Position numbers and translations under genes: made by a program | Assembly (NCBI GenBank): GCA_036867785.1 | Contig: CP145411.1 | Span: 1,736,001-1,800,000, forward strand | Direction of reading: 5' to 3' | Source: Plasmodiophora brassicae | Lineage: Eukaryota; Endomyxa: Phytomyxea; Phytomyxea; Plasmodiophorida | Length of the DNA stretch: 64,000 nucleotides | Shown here: in pieces, positions 19,905 to 30,145 of the stretch | Layout of the letters: every line of letters starts with the position of its first letter | Numbering within the stretch: position 1 is the stretch's first letter | Notes under the pieces: generated by a model | What the model saw: only the letters and a program-made list of their open reading frames with translations | Databases searched by the model: none | What the model was told of the DNA's origin: nothing

Positions 19905-22272
19905 GGTCATGTGGAATCCTTCTTGCCTAGACTGTTGCCTCCCATGTGGAGGAAACGGACGACTCGCTTCATAACGTGGACATGGAATCGTGTGATGTGC
20001 CCCCACACCCCCAGCAACAATCGTTAAGGACATGTAATATCGCGTACTGGATTCCCAAACTTCACCGTGTTCACTGCGAGTTCGCAGGGTCATCCGCGAT
20101 GTGACCTGTTCAGCTGTTCCGATTGGCGCTGTGAGAGTCTGGCAATACGCCGTCGATACATGACAGGCATAACTCATCAGGAAATATTACTTACGTGTGT
20201 ATGTAGCCTTTCGCATTGGAATATTCGGGCCTGGAGTGCTCGATTGATGGCCTTGAGGTTGTCGACCCTGTCCTGCAGGATGGTGACGGGCGAGGTCAGG
20301 CCACGCTGCTCACGAAGCAATTCCCGCGCCTCATCCAGTGCCTTGTCGCGGCTGGCTACCGTTAACTTCAGCGCCTCCAGCTCACCATGTGCCTTTGTGA
20401 GTTGGGATCTGACGCGGGCTGCCTGCTCTTCTGTCCCTACGATCTTGTTCATCATGTTTTCCTCACGTTGATTGAATTCTCGACGAAGCTCATCAACATT
20501 CCGCGTCCTGAATTCCGTGAATTGACGCTCTTGCTCGCGGATCTGATCTCGCAACGACTTGATGGTCAGGTTGCCATTCTCGACCTCCTGCCGAAGCTTG
20601 CCTGCAACTTGCTCAGCAACGAACGCAGCTTGGTCAGAACGGTTGGCATCCGCTCGTAGCTGCTTTGATTCGGCCTGCAATGCTGCCACCTTCTGCTGAA
20701 GCTCAGCGTGGGCGCGCTCCAGCAAGACGCACCGCTCCGTTACCGAAGACCGCTGCGAGCTGACCTTGTCCAACTTGTGCAGCAACTCTGTCTCCCATTT
20801 CCGGTGTTGCTGTTTGCACTGACGAAGTTCATCTCGTGCGCGATGGAGACGCTCATTGAAGCGTGCCCTCTCCTTTGCATCTGCACCAGTGCCACGATGC
20901 GCCGTCCGGATAGACCCATTCTTGGCAGATAACCGGCTTTCGAGTTGTTTTCGCTGGAAATGCTCGAACGCAAGCTCAACTTGCATCAACTGGGCAGCCA
21001 TGCGCAACCCGACGGCATCTTCAGGCAAGGTAAAACCGTTCTTCAGTTTCCACAGTTCAACATCCGAAGACGCTGAGGGCGCAGCTAGAGAGTGATCTCC
21101 GTCATCGTGGCTAGATCGCACCACATTGGCCGTTGCGATGGTCTCGAGTGGGCGAGTCGACGACATAGCAACGTCAAAACCTTCGGACGTGCACCCGATG
21201 AGCCCAGGATGAAACGGCAGCGACTTGAACAGAAACTGGAGTGAAGATCGAGACGAGGGCGAACGGGACACCTCCTGCCGCATGAAGCACACAGTCTCCC
21301 AGGGCCAAGCCGTATACAGGCTGCGGAATAGCGAAACGGCAGCATACATGACCTCGACAGGAAGCTGCTCCGCCACTGGAGGGGTAACGGCAGATGGAGG
21401 AGGCGGTAGATTCGACGCCGGCAGCGAATTCGACCGCGACTGCCTCGACGTAGTTATCGGGGACGCCTCGACAATGTTCCATCCAAGTAGATACCGCAGC
21501 AGGCCATATATCTGCGACGCGTCACCGAACGTCGCCGTGCCAACCCCATGTGATATGGCCATGGCGATAGCGATTGCGCCCAGCGACACATAGTGAACGC
21601 TGGACGACGACAGAAGATCTCGCATCAAGCCGGCGTACAGCGGTGCGCTCGTTAGATGCGACAGCGACAGCATCTGGGACATGCATTTAATCGATGGACG
21701 CTCCCGAATCCAACGAACGAACCTGATCCTGTGCCATCGAGAAGAGCAACTGCACGGCTTCATCGCTGGTGGGAGGTTGCTAAATTGACGCCATGAGATG
21801 CGAAAATGTGCACACTGCTGCACGTCATCGTTACGAGGAACGTCTGAAGCTGCTCGAGGAACTGCCCGGGTGCAATCGAGCAGTGGTGACGCAGCAGGTG
21901 CAACACGCACTCGGGAGCGCTCCGGTCGGTGCAGAACCGTCGCATCAGGGCGCGCAGGAACTCATGATCCCGCAGGCACAAATCCTTCGCATACGCCATG
22001 ACCGTCGCCGTGCGGCACCGGTCCAGCGCCTGCAGGCAGACCGCATTGAAGCAGCGCAGATGCCGATGGCCGAACGCGGTCAGCACCCGCTGCAGGTAGC
22101 CGAACAGCGCGTCGATCCGGCGGCCGTCCCCGTCGAACACGACGTCGGCGACCTGGTCGTGGACCCGCTCCGGCAGCGACGTATCGCCGGCGCTGATCGC
22201 CGACAGCACCGCCCCGACGACGCCGTCGTCGTACCGCCCGGCAACGACCGCGTCCCGCAGCGCATCCGACAT
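19881..22272 (-). CDS. TSC1: Hamartin (TSC1) homologue
   Basis: Exons 22272-21835, 21779-21723, 21673-20195 and a tentative last exon 20138-19881; 743 residues (human 1164). The amino domain is all-helical HEAT-like. The block PVEVMYAAVSLFRSLYTAWP followed by FMRQEVSR and LFKSLPFHPGLIG parallels the human core (YLVHLHASVYALFHRLY ... FVSFLRSHY ... IHPELV). After a serine/proline linker comes a long coiled coil from about residue 400, opening with LMQVELAFEHFQRKQLESRL, like the human YERFKRQQHALRNRRLL. TSC1 stabilises TSC2, the Rheb GTPase-activating protein that restrains TORC1 at lysosomes. The last exon is uncertain: a further intron (59 nt) would instead end the protein near 19970 and avoid overlap with the + strand gene. 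Confidence 0.78.
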
Positions 22273-22537
22273 GCAGCCCGGCCACGCACCACAACGCAGT
22301 GCCGCCCGCCCACCCGAATTCAAAATGAGCCGCCGACCCGTGTGGGCCACTGCCCAACGGGCGATACACACTACGCAGCTGCAGCTCGCGAGTCGGGCGG
22401 GGCCGAACGCAACAGTCGCCGCCGTTTGCAGTCGCGACAGGCACAGCAGCTTCTCCGTGGCACCACAGACGAGACAGAGCGACCCCCATGACACGTGTGT
22501 CTGCATTTTCGACGGTTCGGTTGCCTGACGTCCGCGC

Positions 22538-24011
22538 TTACTGCACGGCGACGCCCGCCATGATGTCCAGCACCTTCTCGTACGCGCTGTCGTAGACATG
22601 CGGCGACAGCGGCGCGTCGTGGTCGTTGCTGTGCCCGGCGTCGTTGTTCACCGTAGCGAACCCGACGCGAGACCCGCCCACGTCGAAGATCGTGTAGTAC
22701 TGGCGGATGAACGTGTCACCTGGCGGCGTCTAGGTCGTTAGCAGGCGGTCATCGCACGACACGTTGGGGCGCTGTACCGAGGATCCACAGGGGTCCCATG
22801 GGCGCCGGGATGTCCATCCCTATCAGGCCGAGGACGCAGACGGGGAACCCGTACACCTTCACCTTCATCAGGTACTGCCTGCCGGACAGGCTGAACTTGC
22901 GGCCGCCAACTGTGACCTGGAAGTCGGGCAGCGAGTCCGCCTGCGAGCACGACAGGATGTACGTGCCGCCCGCTGGGCTGGCGAACGCCCCGATGTCGTT
23001 CGCGAACGCGTCCACCTCCGCTTTGGGCCCGGCGATCAGCGACGTCCCCGTGTCGACAATGGCCTGCCGGGTCACCATCGGTCAGGCAACCGGATACGTA
23101 ACACTGTCGACGGCGCCCCAGCGGACCGTTGTGCAGGCCGACGGGCGCCCTTCCGGCCCCAGCGAGTCCACGTCGAGGACCCAGTACGTCTCCTTGGCCA
23201 GCGTCGCCCACGTGATGTCGCCCTTGAAGTGCGCCCGGTCGTACCCGCCGAGGACGAGCTCACCGGTCTGGCCCGGCTTGCTCGGCAGGTAGAACGCGAA
23301 CTGGTTCCTGGCGATCAGCCTCTGCTCCCAGGCGCGCTGGAACACGGGGTCCAGATCGTCCACGCTGATGGACCGGAACGCCATCCCGAGTATACCGTCG
23401 AACTTGCCCTGCTTGAAGGCCTCGCCGGGTTCGTCGGTGGCCTCGGCGAACTGGACGTTGCCGATCTGGAGCCCGCCCCACGTGACCACGTCGGTGCTGA
23501 CGAACCCGCTGAGCGACCCGCTCCCGTAGTGGATCTCGAACCGGGTCCCGTTCGCCCTGTACGTGGCCGACCGCGTATGGTCGTACTTGGCGTGGTTGCA
23601 ATCGGGGCACTTGCTCGACGGGACCCACAGGTTCGAGCTGCCCGTGTCGAAGATGACTTTGAACGTCTGGCCGGGCGTGCCGATGTCCACGTTCCCGTAG
23701 TACTGCGCGTTCATGAAGTCCTGCAGAGGGACGTACGGCGGGTGCGACACGCCGTACTTGTCGTACCCGCTGTACGCCTGCGCCCCGGCCGCACCCTTCG
23801 ACACGTGGTGCAGGGCGATACGAATCGTCCCGTCGTCGTTCCGGATCGGCGCGGCCGCATCCAGCCTCGCGTGCGCGTCGTTCGCGTCAGCGAAGAACTG
23901 CCGGATGCCGGCCAGCAGGTTCTCCAGGCGGGCGTCGGCGCACGCAGACGCCACCAGCACGGCAACCACGACACCCGCCGCCAGACGCGTTCGTGACGAC
24001 GTCATCGTCAT
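22538..24011 (-). CDS. Pepsin-family (A1) aspartic protease, cathepsin D-like, secreted or vacuolar
   Basis: Exons 24011-23127, 23063-22778 and 22719-22538 (introns 63 and 58 nt) give 450 residues. A signal peptide spans residues 1-25, with a propeptide to about residue 95. The catalytic aspartates are D122 in VIFDTGSSNLWVPS and D299 in AIVDTGTSLIAGP. The flap tyrosine lies in HYGSGSLSGF, and WILGDTFIRQYYTIFD closes the second lobe. Two in-frame ATGs (MTMT) start the signal peptide. The carboxyl tail after the catalytic domain is about 40 residues longer than cathepsin D. It likely degrades protein in lysosomes or outside the cell. Confidence 0.93.
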
Positions 24012-24364
24012 CGGTTCGGGGGGGCGATGTCGAAAATGGGTCCCCCAGCCCTCGCCACTGGCGACGTCCCGCTGGCCACCCGGTAACGTGTGTCGTGACG
24101 CCTGACGGGTGCCGGCAGGTGACCGACTGTCGCGGGTATCGTTGCACCTGGACGAGGCCGTCCCCGTCGCAATTCGCAGCCGTCTGCTGGGCGTACAGCA
24201 AAGCAACCGAAACGGGGCGGGTGTTCGTACAGGAGCTCGCCTTGACTGGCCGTCTCGACCGCCGATGCAGCAATACGTGTACAACGAAGGGTACCCGTGT
24301 TCGCGAAACACCGAGGTCGTATATAGTCCATGCAACGTTATACAACGCAGCGCGAGTTCGCGGG
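24012..24364. other. Gap upstream of the aspartic protease gene
   Basis: Presumed promoter of the protease and 3' end of the minus-strand gene ending at 24365. No gene seen; a TATA-like tatatagt lies near 24318. Confidence 0.4.
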
Positions 24365-24967
24365 TCAGCGGTTGCGTCTGAACTGGGGCGTCTTCGGCTT
24401 CTTCTCGCCCATTCTGGGCGCCATGTACGACGTGTTGCGGGTGTAGACCACGTACCGGGCGTTGTCCTTCAGGTGCCTCATCGACGTGACCTTCAGGGTC
24501 GGCTCCTTGATCTTGACCAGGGCGGTGCCTTTGCCCTTCAGGTACCGTTTCAGGTCGTCGTCGGACGCGATGACCACCGACTCGAAGGCGTCGTCTTTGG
24601 CGAGCGGGTCGGGGTTCGGCACCTGGACCAGAATCGTGCGGATCCGGGGGATAATGACGAGAATGGGCCAGAACGACGACGACCGCAGCGACGTCACCGG
24701 CAATTCCATCTTGACGTATACGCTCTGCTGCGCCGACGTACACACCTGCAGCTGATCCATCTGGAACTTCTGCAGGACGCTCGACTCGGTCCAGATCTTC
24801 TTCCGGAACGCCGCCACCGTCTCGCTCGTCGCCAGCGACACCGTCTTCGCCTGGTCGGCCGGGTTCAGCGGCGTCCGATCCGCGTCAACCAGCAGGTAGA
24901 AGACCTTCGTCTCTAGGCACACACACTCCACCGTCAGCGCACGGGGCACGCCGCCCGACGACCACAT
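24365..24967 (-). CDS. Small protein with a possible ubiquitin-like (Crinkler-N-type) domain
   Basis: Read as one exon it is 200 residues. A likely 75-nt GT-AG intron (24697-24623) is in frame, and removing it joins KMELP to VPNPDPLAKDDAF, giving 175 residues. The amino half (LTVECVCLETKVFYLLVD ... VAAFRKKIW ... DQLQVC) has the strand-helix-strand rhythm of ubiquitin-like amino domains in Crinkler proteins, but the LXLFLAK-type motif is not present. The carboxyl end is very basic (KKPKTPQFRRNR). The start is the nearest in-frame ATG; the frame stays open upstream. Function unknown. Confidence 0.5.
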   Translation of the reverse strand: MWSSGGVPRALTVECVCLETKVFYLLVDADRTPLNPADQAKTVSLATSETVAAFRKKIWTESSVLQKFQMDQLQVCTSAQQSVYVKMELPVTSLRSSSFWPILVIIPRIRTILVQVPNPDPLAKDDAFESVVIASDDDLKRYLKGKGTALVKIKEPTLKVTSMRHLKDNARYVVYTRNTSYMAPRMGEKKPKTPQFRRNR

Positions 24968-25380
24968 ACATCGCCCACCATTCGGTTTATCCGCGGAAGC
25001 GTGCCGCCCGGACGCGACACTCGATAGCAGTCTGACGGACACGGCTGCGGGACCATGCCGACACCGGACGACGGCCGCGTACTGGACACGCGCCCGCAAC
25101 GTGCTCGCCACGGCTCCGAGCAGCGACGCGGCGGTGCTCATCGACGCGCGACCGGCAACTGTTGTCGGCGCCCGCGATTTGAACTGCCGCCGCCGCCCGC
25201 TGCGACTGCGGCGGACCACCGCGCCTCGGACAGCCAGTCGGCAGCGCGTCGGACAGCGACTGGGGCGACGACCTCGGACAGGCCACGTGGGGGGCCGCCT
25301 GCCAACTGCAGCTGCGGCAGGACGGGGGGTGACATGACACGTTCGGTGTTTTCTTCTCCTGGGGGCCAACGGGGGGAATC
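24968..25380. other. Gap before TBC1D19
   Basis: GC-rich, with long overlapping open frames on both strands and no match to a known family. One minus-strand frame begins MSTAASLLGAVASTLRAR and is arginine/alanine-rich. It could be an upstream exon of the gene ending at 24365, but nothing confirms this. Confidence 0.3.
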
Positions 25381-25527
25381 GGGTTGCAGTCCCCTGTCAG
25401 AATGCCTTCGGGACGGGTTGCAGTCCCCCGTCAGAATTGTTTCGGGACGAGTTGCAGTCCCCCGTCAGAATGCCTTCGGGACGGGTTGCAGTCCCCCGTC
25501 AGAATGCCTCCGGGACGGGTTGCGGTG
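25381..25527. repeat. 34-bp minisatellite, four and a third copies
   Basis: Perfect period of 34 bp with only a few substitutions: copies at 25381-25414, 25415-25448, 25449-25482 and 25483-25516, then a partial copy. It ends 29 bp before the TBC1D19 ATG, so it lies in the promoter or 5' untranslated region. Confidence 0.92.
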
Positions 25528-25555
25528 GCCGGGCGCTGACGACGGACGGGCGGCG

Positions 25556-27223
25556 ATGGATCAGGTCGGGGCGGGCGCGCTGGTGTACGCCCGGGGCGAT
25601 ACGGAGGGCGACCGCCGGGCGAAGATGGTGGCGGCCATCGAGCGCCTGCCCGTGTACTGGCTGGCGCGGCGCTCCGTCAAGGAGATGTGCATGCGGCAGT
25701 CGGTGGCGGATACGCAGGCCGACGCCGGGGCGCTGCTGGAGGCGTCGCCGATGGCGTGCCAGCTCCGCAGCCTGATCTACGTGCTCGACCGGGCCGCGCA
25801 GGCCACGCTGGAGATGAAGACCGCGGGCGACGCCGACCTGTACGAACCGTTGGAGTTCGTCGAGGCCGTCCGATTGCAATGGGACACGCGGATGCGGTAC
25901 CAGCTGAGGGCGTTCGCCGCCCAGCAGAAACGCCCGCTGATCGCGCCGCGGTCCAAATCAAGCGCCGCGCGCGATGACGTCGCCGAACCGTTCCCGGCGC
26001 ACCTCGTCTTCTCCTGGGCCGACCTGCTCAGCGATCTGGAGAACCTGGTCAACCCGAACGCGACAGCGACCTTCTCCAACCTGAAGGGGTTCGGTCTCAT
26101 CAAGCTGTCGCTGAAGACGCCGTCCCTGGCGACGCTACGGGAGCGGTACCGACAGCTGAGCCCCGACGTTCGCCATGTCGGCCTCGACGACGAACTTGCC
26201 GGGCTGGAATGGTTCCGCAACCAGCGGTACGTCGAAGGGGAACGCCTGCTGAACGACGCGCAGACGACCGTCGCCGACCTGATGAGGTACGCGCAGACCG
26301 GCGTACCGGCATCGCTTCGTCCCCGGTTCTGGAAGCGGATCCTGGGCGTGTGGACGTCGGATCGCGATGTCGCGTACTACGAGCGGCTCATCACGCAGGT
26401 TCGCCGCTGGGAGCTGATCACCGACGACCTGTACCGGCTGGAGGTCCAGGAGACGACCGACAACGCCGCCTACTTTGTGTTCGAGGACATGCTCGACGAG
26501 ATCATGCTGGCTTTCAGCCGGGATTCGTGGCTGCCCAAGAACAGCACGCTGCCGTTGTGCCTGGCGCCGCTCACGACGAACGTCTTCTCGGAGGCGGCCG
26601 TCCCGGGCCGCGACGACGGCGCCGGGTACCCGTTCGCGGATGCGAACGGCAAGCTGTCCCCGTCGCTGGTGGAGAATTCCGGCATCGAGATCGACGACCA
26701 GGGCACGGCAACGATCCCGCCGTGCGGCGTGGTCCCGTTCCACCATCAGGTGATGCTGGCGGCGCCGCTCTGCTACCTGTTCCAGCGCTGCGAGCACACG
26801 TACTTCGTGTTCCGGCACATGTACGCCAGGTACTTCTGTCGCCTGCATACGATCAGCTCGCGGCCGGGCACGATCCTGCACCTGTGCAAGCTGTTCGAGG
26901 ACCTCGTGCAGTCGCGTAGCCCGCAGGTGTTCTACCATGCGGTCGAGGTGGGCATGCCGCCGCTGCGGGTCGTGTTCCCCTGGCTGTTCACAGCGTTCTC
27001 CGGGTACCTGGCCGTCGACCAGGTGCTGACGCTGTGGGACCGCATCCTCGCGTACGACTCGCTGGAGCTGCTCGCCATTCTCGCCAGCGCCATCTTCCTG
27101 TTCCGGTCAAAGTCGGTGCTGAACGCGACGTCGAGCGACGAGATCCGCGACATCTTCGAGGACGGCATCTACTTCCGGGTCATGCCCCTGCTCCAGCATT
27201 TCCTGTTCGACTCCAGCCGATAA
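25556..27223 (+). CDS. TBC1D19: TBC1D19-like Rab GTPase-activating protein
   Basis: Intronless here, 555 residues (human 526). The carboxyl half is the TBC domain and tracks human TBC1D19 closely: FRHMYARYFCRLHTISSRPG, FYHAVEVGMPPLRVVFPWLF, FSGYLAVDQVLTLWDRI, LELLAILASAIFLFR, VMPLLQHFLF. TBC domains stimulate GTP hydrolysis by Rab proteins through an arginine and a glutamine finger. The ATG used follows the minisatellite directly; no alternative ATG gives a better amino end. The absence of introns is unusual for this window. Convergent with the glycosylase gene, 29 bp between stops. Confidence 0.9.
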   Translation: MDQVGAGALVYARGDTEGDRRAKMVAAIERLPVYWLARRSVKEMCMRQSVADTQADAGALLEASPMACQLRSLIYVLDRAAQATLEMKTAGDADLYEPLEFVEAVRLQWDTRMRYQLRAFAAQQKRPLIAPRSKSSAARDDVAEPFPAHLVFSWADLLSDLENLVNPNATATFSNLKGFGLIKLSLKTPSLATLRERYRQLSPDVRHVGLDDELAGLEWFRNQRYVEGERLLNDAQTTVADLMRYAQTGVPASLRPRFWKRILGVWTSDRDVAYYERLITQVRRWELITDDLYRLEVQETTDNAAYFVFEDMLDEIMLAFSRDSWLPKNSTLPLCLAPLTTNVFSEAAVPGRDDGAGYPFADANGKLSPSLVENSGIEIDDQGTATIPPCGVVPFHHQVMLAAPLCYLFQRCEHTYFVFRHMYARYFCRLHTISSRPGTILHLCKLFEDLVQSRSPQVFYHAVEVGMPPLRVVFPWLFTAFSGYLAVDQVLTLWDRILAYDSLELLAILASAIFLFRSKSVLNATSSDEIRDIFEDGIYFRVMPLLQHFLFDSSR

Positions 27224-27252
27224 ATAGAGCTATTTGCTATGTATGGTCATGG

Positions 27253-27921
27253 TTACTGGTGCGCGCCGATGTCGCGGAGCAGGTCCTCCCCGAGCAGGTC
27301 CCGCCACTTGGCCGCCTTCGCGACGATCGGGTTCTTCATCGCGTGCGCCGGACTGGAACTCGGCAGCCGTACGACGCGAACACCCGGTCGGCACTGCTGT
27401 TTCGTGAACAGCTGGTGAGCCAGCGACCCGTTGCAGGCGACGGTGCGGATCGACGCATGCTTCTGCAGGAGCTCAGCGATGGGGTTGGCCAGCACGTCCT
27501 TAATGTCGGCGTCGGCGCTGCCTCGCCGGGCAAACTGCCCGCAGATGTCCCACAGGGCGATCCGGTGCCGTTTCAGGTGCGCCAGCCGGTCCTCGTACGC
27601 AGCGGAAACGTCGAGGCCGATCAGTTCGCCCAGGATCGGCCAGAAATGGTTGCTCGGGTTCCCGTAGTACTGCTGGCGCTGCAGTGCGATGACGCTGGGT
27701 GCCGACCCGACAATCAACAGGACCGGGTCGGCGTGCGGCTCCCCGGGGCTGGCAATCACAGGGGCGAACGACGCCGCCAGCGACGGCGCCGCGCGACGCC
27801 CAGCCTGATACCTTTGCAGCATCCTGCCCGCCCGTCTCTTGATTGGATTGGAAGCAGCGGCGTCGTCGGCGGCGGCGACGGCTTGCTCGCTGGCCGGCCG
27901 TTTCGTCCCGATGCGGTCCAT
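27253..27921 (-). CDS. TDG/MUG-like DNA glycosylase (deoxyinosine/uracil type)
   Basis: Single exon, 222 residues. A basic, low-complexity amino end of ~60 residues (KRPASEQ..., possible nuclear signal near KRRAGR) precedes a uracil-DNA-glycosylase fold: VLLIVGSAPSV, QYYGNPSNHFWPILGELIG, YEDRLAHLKRHRIALWDICG, and LPSSSPAHA. This pattern fits the DNA-deoxyinosine (hypoxanthine) glycosylase branch of the UDG superfamily rather than classic UNG, since the GQDPYH motif is absent. It would excise deaminated bases to start base excision repair. Mainly known from bacteria and archaea, with some protist members. Confidence 0.85.
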   Translation of the reverse strand: MDRIGTKRPASEQAVAAADDAAASNPIKRRAGRMLQRYQAGRRAAPSLAASFAPVIASPGEPHADPVLLIVGSAPSVIALQRQQYYGNPSNHFWPILGELIGLDVSAAYEDRLAHLKRHRIALWDICGQFARRGSADADIKDVLANPIAELLQKHASIRTVACNGSLAHQLFTKQQCRPGVRVVRLPSSSPAHAMKNPIVAKAAKWRDLLGEDLLRDIGAHQ

Positions 27922-28052
27922 CAGTCAGGGAAAAACTGCGTGGCTACCGACCGCGCACTGGCGCTGGACCCTCCGGGGCGACATGCGCCATTCAACGCGC
28001 GCCTTACATAGCCAGCAGAGTCGTTCATAATAATAGTAGTAGTAGACGGTTG

Positions 28053-29948
28053 TCACCATGCCGGCTCGGTAAGCCTGTCGAGCTGCTCGACCAGCGCCTT
28101 GACGATCCGGGCAGGGACGGACGGCCATTCGGCGACCTGGCGCTTGACGATGCCGCGTTTCAAGTAGAAGTGGGCCCGAACGGCGTCGGCGAACTCCGCG
28201 TACGGGTTCGCCAGCGCGTCCGTCATCGCCCAGCGTATTGTGCTCGGATACAGGTTCCTGTTGTACTCGTTGCTGGCCTGCTCGCCCTGGCGGGACCCTT
28301 GCGACTCCTCGAACCCGGGCTCGTTGAAGTACGGCTTAGGGATGAAGATCAGGGCCTGCACCGAGACGACGACCTGCAGAAACGACGACGCCGCGCTCCA
28401 CCTCTCTGCCGCGCGACCTTCCCAGGTGCCCAGCAACGACAGGCACACCTTGCCGCAGTTGTACAGGTTCGGGTTGAACCGGACCGTGCCGCCGCCCGTC
28501 GTCCGCAGCAGCATCCTGGGCGGCTTCATCGGGTACGCGTTCGGGAAGAACACATCGAACACGAACGCGCCGTTGCTGTACGGCGTGCCGCTGGCCGGGA
28601 AGATCAGCACGCGAGCGAACCGCATGTCCATCTGGCTGGAGCGCACCAGGACGCACGACTCCTGGTTGACCGGCAGCGACCGGCGCAGCGTCGCCAGCTC
28701 ATGCGCCAGGCGCCGAACGACGGGCGCGCTCGGCGCCTCCTTCGCCTCCTTGCTGTCCTTGAACAGATGCTGCGGGAAGTCGTCCACCAACTGGAAGCGC
28801 TGCGCCTCCATGAACGTCTCGTACTGGGCGGCAGCCTCATCGTCCAGCAGGTACGACGCCGTCGGCGCCGCTGTCGCTTGCGCAGGCGTCTCCGCCTTCA
28901 GCGTCGAACCGTCCCGCTGGGCGTCCACCGGGCAGACGTCCAGCGTCGCGTGCGCCGCCGCCAGGATGTTCTCCACGATCCCGTTCCCGTCGTCGGCCTG
29001 CGATGACGACGTCGACTGAATCAGCAGGTGCGCGTCCTCAGCCTTTTGCTTCGCGCGACAACGTTCGTCAGGGCGGGCGACAAGCAATGGGACCAAACGG
29101 GCACGGTACCTTGAGGCCGGCGAGGGCGCCGTAGATCGACAGGCCGGACGGCGGTTCCAGGTAGCCGATCAGGTTCATTTCGTCGCGGGACGACAGGATC
29201 GTGCAGAGGCGCAGGGCGGCGAGCAGCGCCGAGTAGTACATCTCGGCCTCCAGCATCGAGTCGACGTCGAGGATCGTCGTCACGGCGACGACGATGTTGG
29301 ATTCGGTCAGCAGGTTCGCGATGAAGGCGAACGACGCCGGCGGGCACAGCTCGACCTGGTCGCAGAGCGTGCCCAGCTCGCCGGCCAGCTCGTCCGAGAA
29401 GGCTTTCTTCGTGCGGATCGTTTCGTTCACGTCAAAGTCTTTCGAGTGGCGATCGCCGTACCCGGTGCCCTTCGCCCAGGCGCTCGACGCGTCGCCGCCG
29501 TCGTGCGGGCGCTTGCGTGGGTGTGACGACGACGACGACGACGACGGTTCTGGATTCGTTGTCGTCTTGGCAACGGGGATGGCCTCCAGGGACGGCTGCT
29601 GCTGTTGGCGATTGTCAGGGTGTCGAGGCATGCGTCCGGTCAGGATCACAACGCGGTACAGGACGAGCTTGATAGTTTTGATGATACGTGGAGCGCTGGG
29701 GTGCATCAGCGACAGGTCTGCAAGCGAATCCGACATGCCGACCTCGTACCCTGGCGTGGTCTCCCAGGCATCCGGCGCCGCATCGCCGCCGTCATCGGCG
29801 TCGTCCCATCCGGCGCTGCACGCCCGGCAACCCGTCAGCACGCAAGCAATCCCAGGCGCGCACACACCATGCCTCACTCGTCCAAATCGACGTCGTCGTC
29901 CTCGACAAAGTCGCCCAGGTCGCGCTCGACGACCTCCATGTCTGCCAT
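28053..29948 (-). CDS. Large ubiquitin-conjugating enzyme, BIRC6/UBE2O class
   Basis: Exons 29948-29878, 29815-29110 and 29048-28053 give 590 residues. The second junction has an alternative acceptor six bases further on that also keeps the frame. After an acidic amino end, WAKGTGYGDRHSKDFDVN matches the segment found before the catalytic domain in BIRC6. The UBC domain has FPNAYPMKPPRMLL, FNPNLYNCGKVCLSLLGTW with the catalytic cysteine in the second C-V-C cysteine, and a long carboxyl helical part with NPYAEFADAVRAHF. No BIR domain is present, so it is a short relative of these giant E2/E3 hybrids. Polyglutamine and polyserine runs occur in the middle. Confidence 0.87.
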
Positions 29949-30145
29949 CGCGACCCGCCACGGAGATCGCAAATGCAGTTTCCGGGAACGTGCGGGCGCC
30001 ACTGTCATTTTCCGTCGAAATCTGCGTGGGATCGATCATGGACAGCATCGCTCTGGTTGCAGCGACAGCAAGCGGCCTCGCCTATGGGGCGCCGGCCGAC
30101 CGCAACGTATAATCATACCATTAGCGTTTTACAATACGGTAGGTT

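Noticed and set aside
22764-23996. A 410-residue open frame on the + strand opposite the aspartic protease
   Set aside because: Arginine/proline-rich shadow frame created by high GC at the third codon position; the minus strand carries complete catalytic motifs and splices cleanly.
25381-25527. Regular repeats resembling a CRISPR array
   Set aside because: Units are contiguous with no unique spacers, and the genome is eukaryotic; it is a minisatellite.
27843-29006. A 387-residue + strand open frame opposite the E2 gene
   Set aside because: Antisense to a conserved UBC domain; low-complexity arginine-rich shadow.
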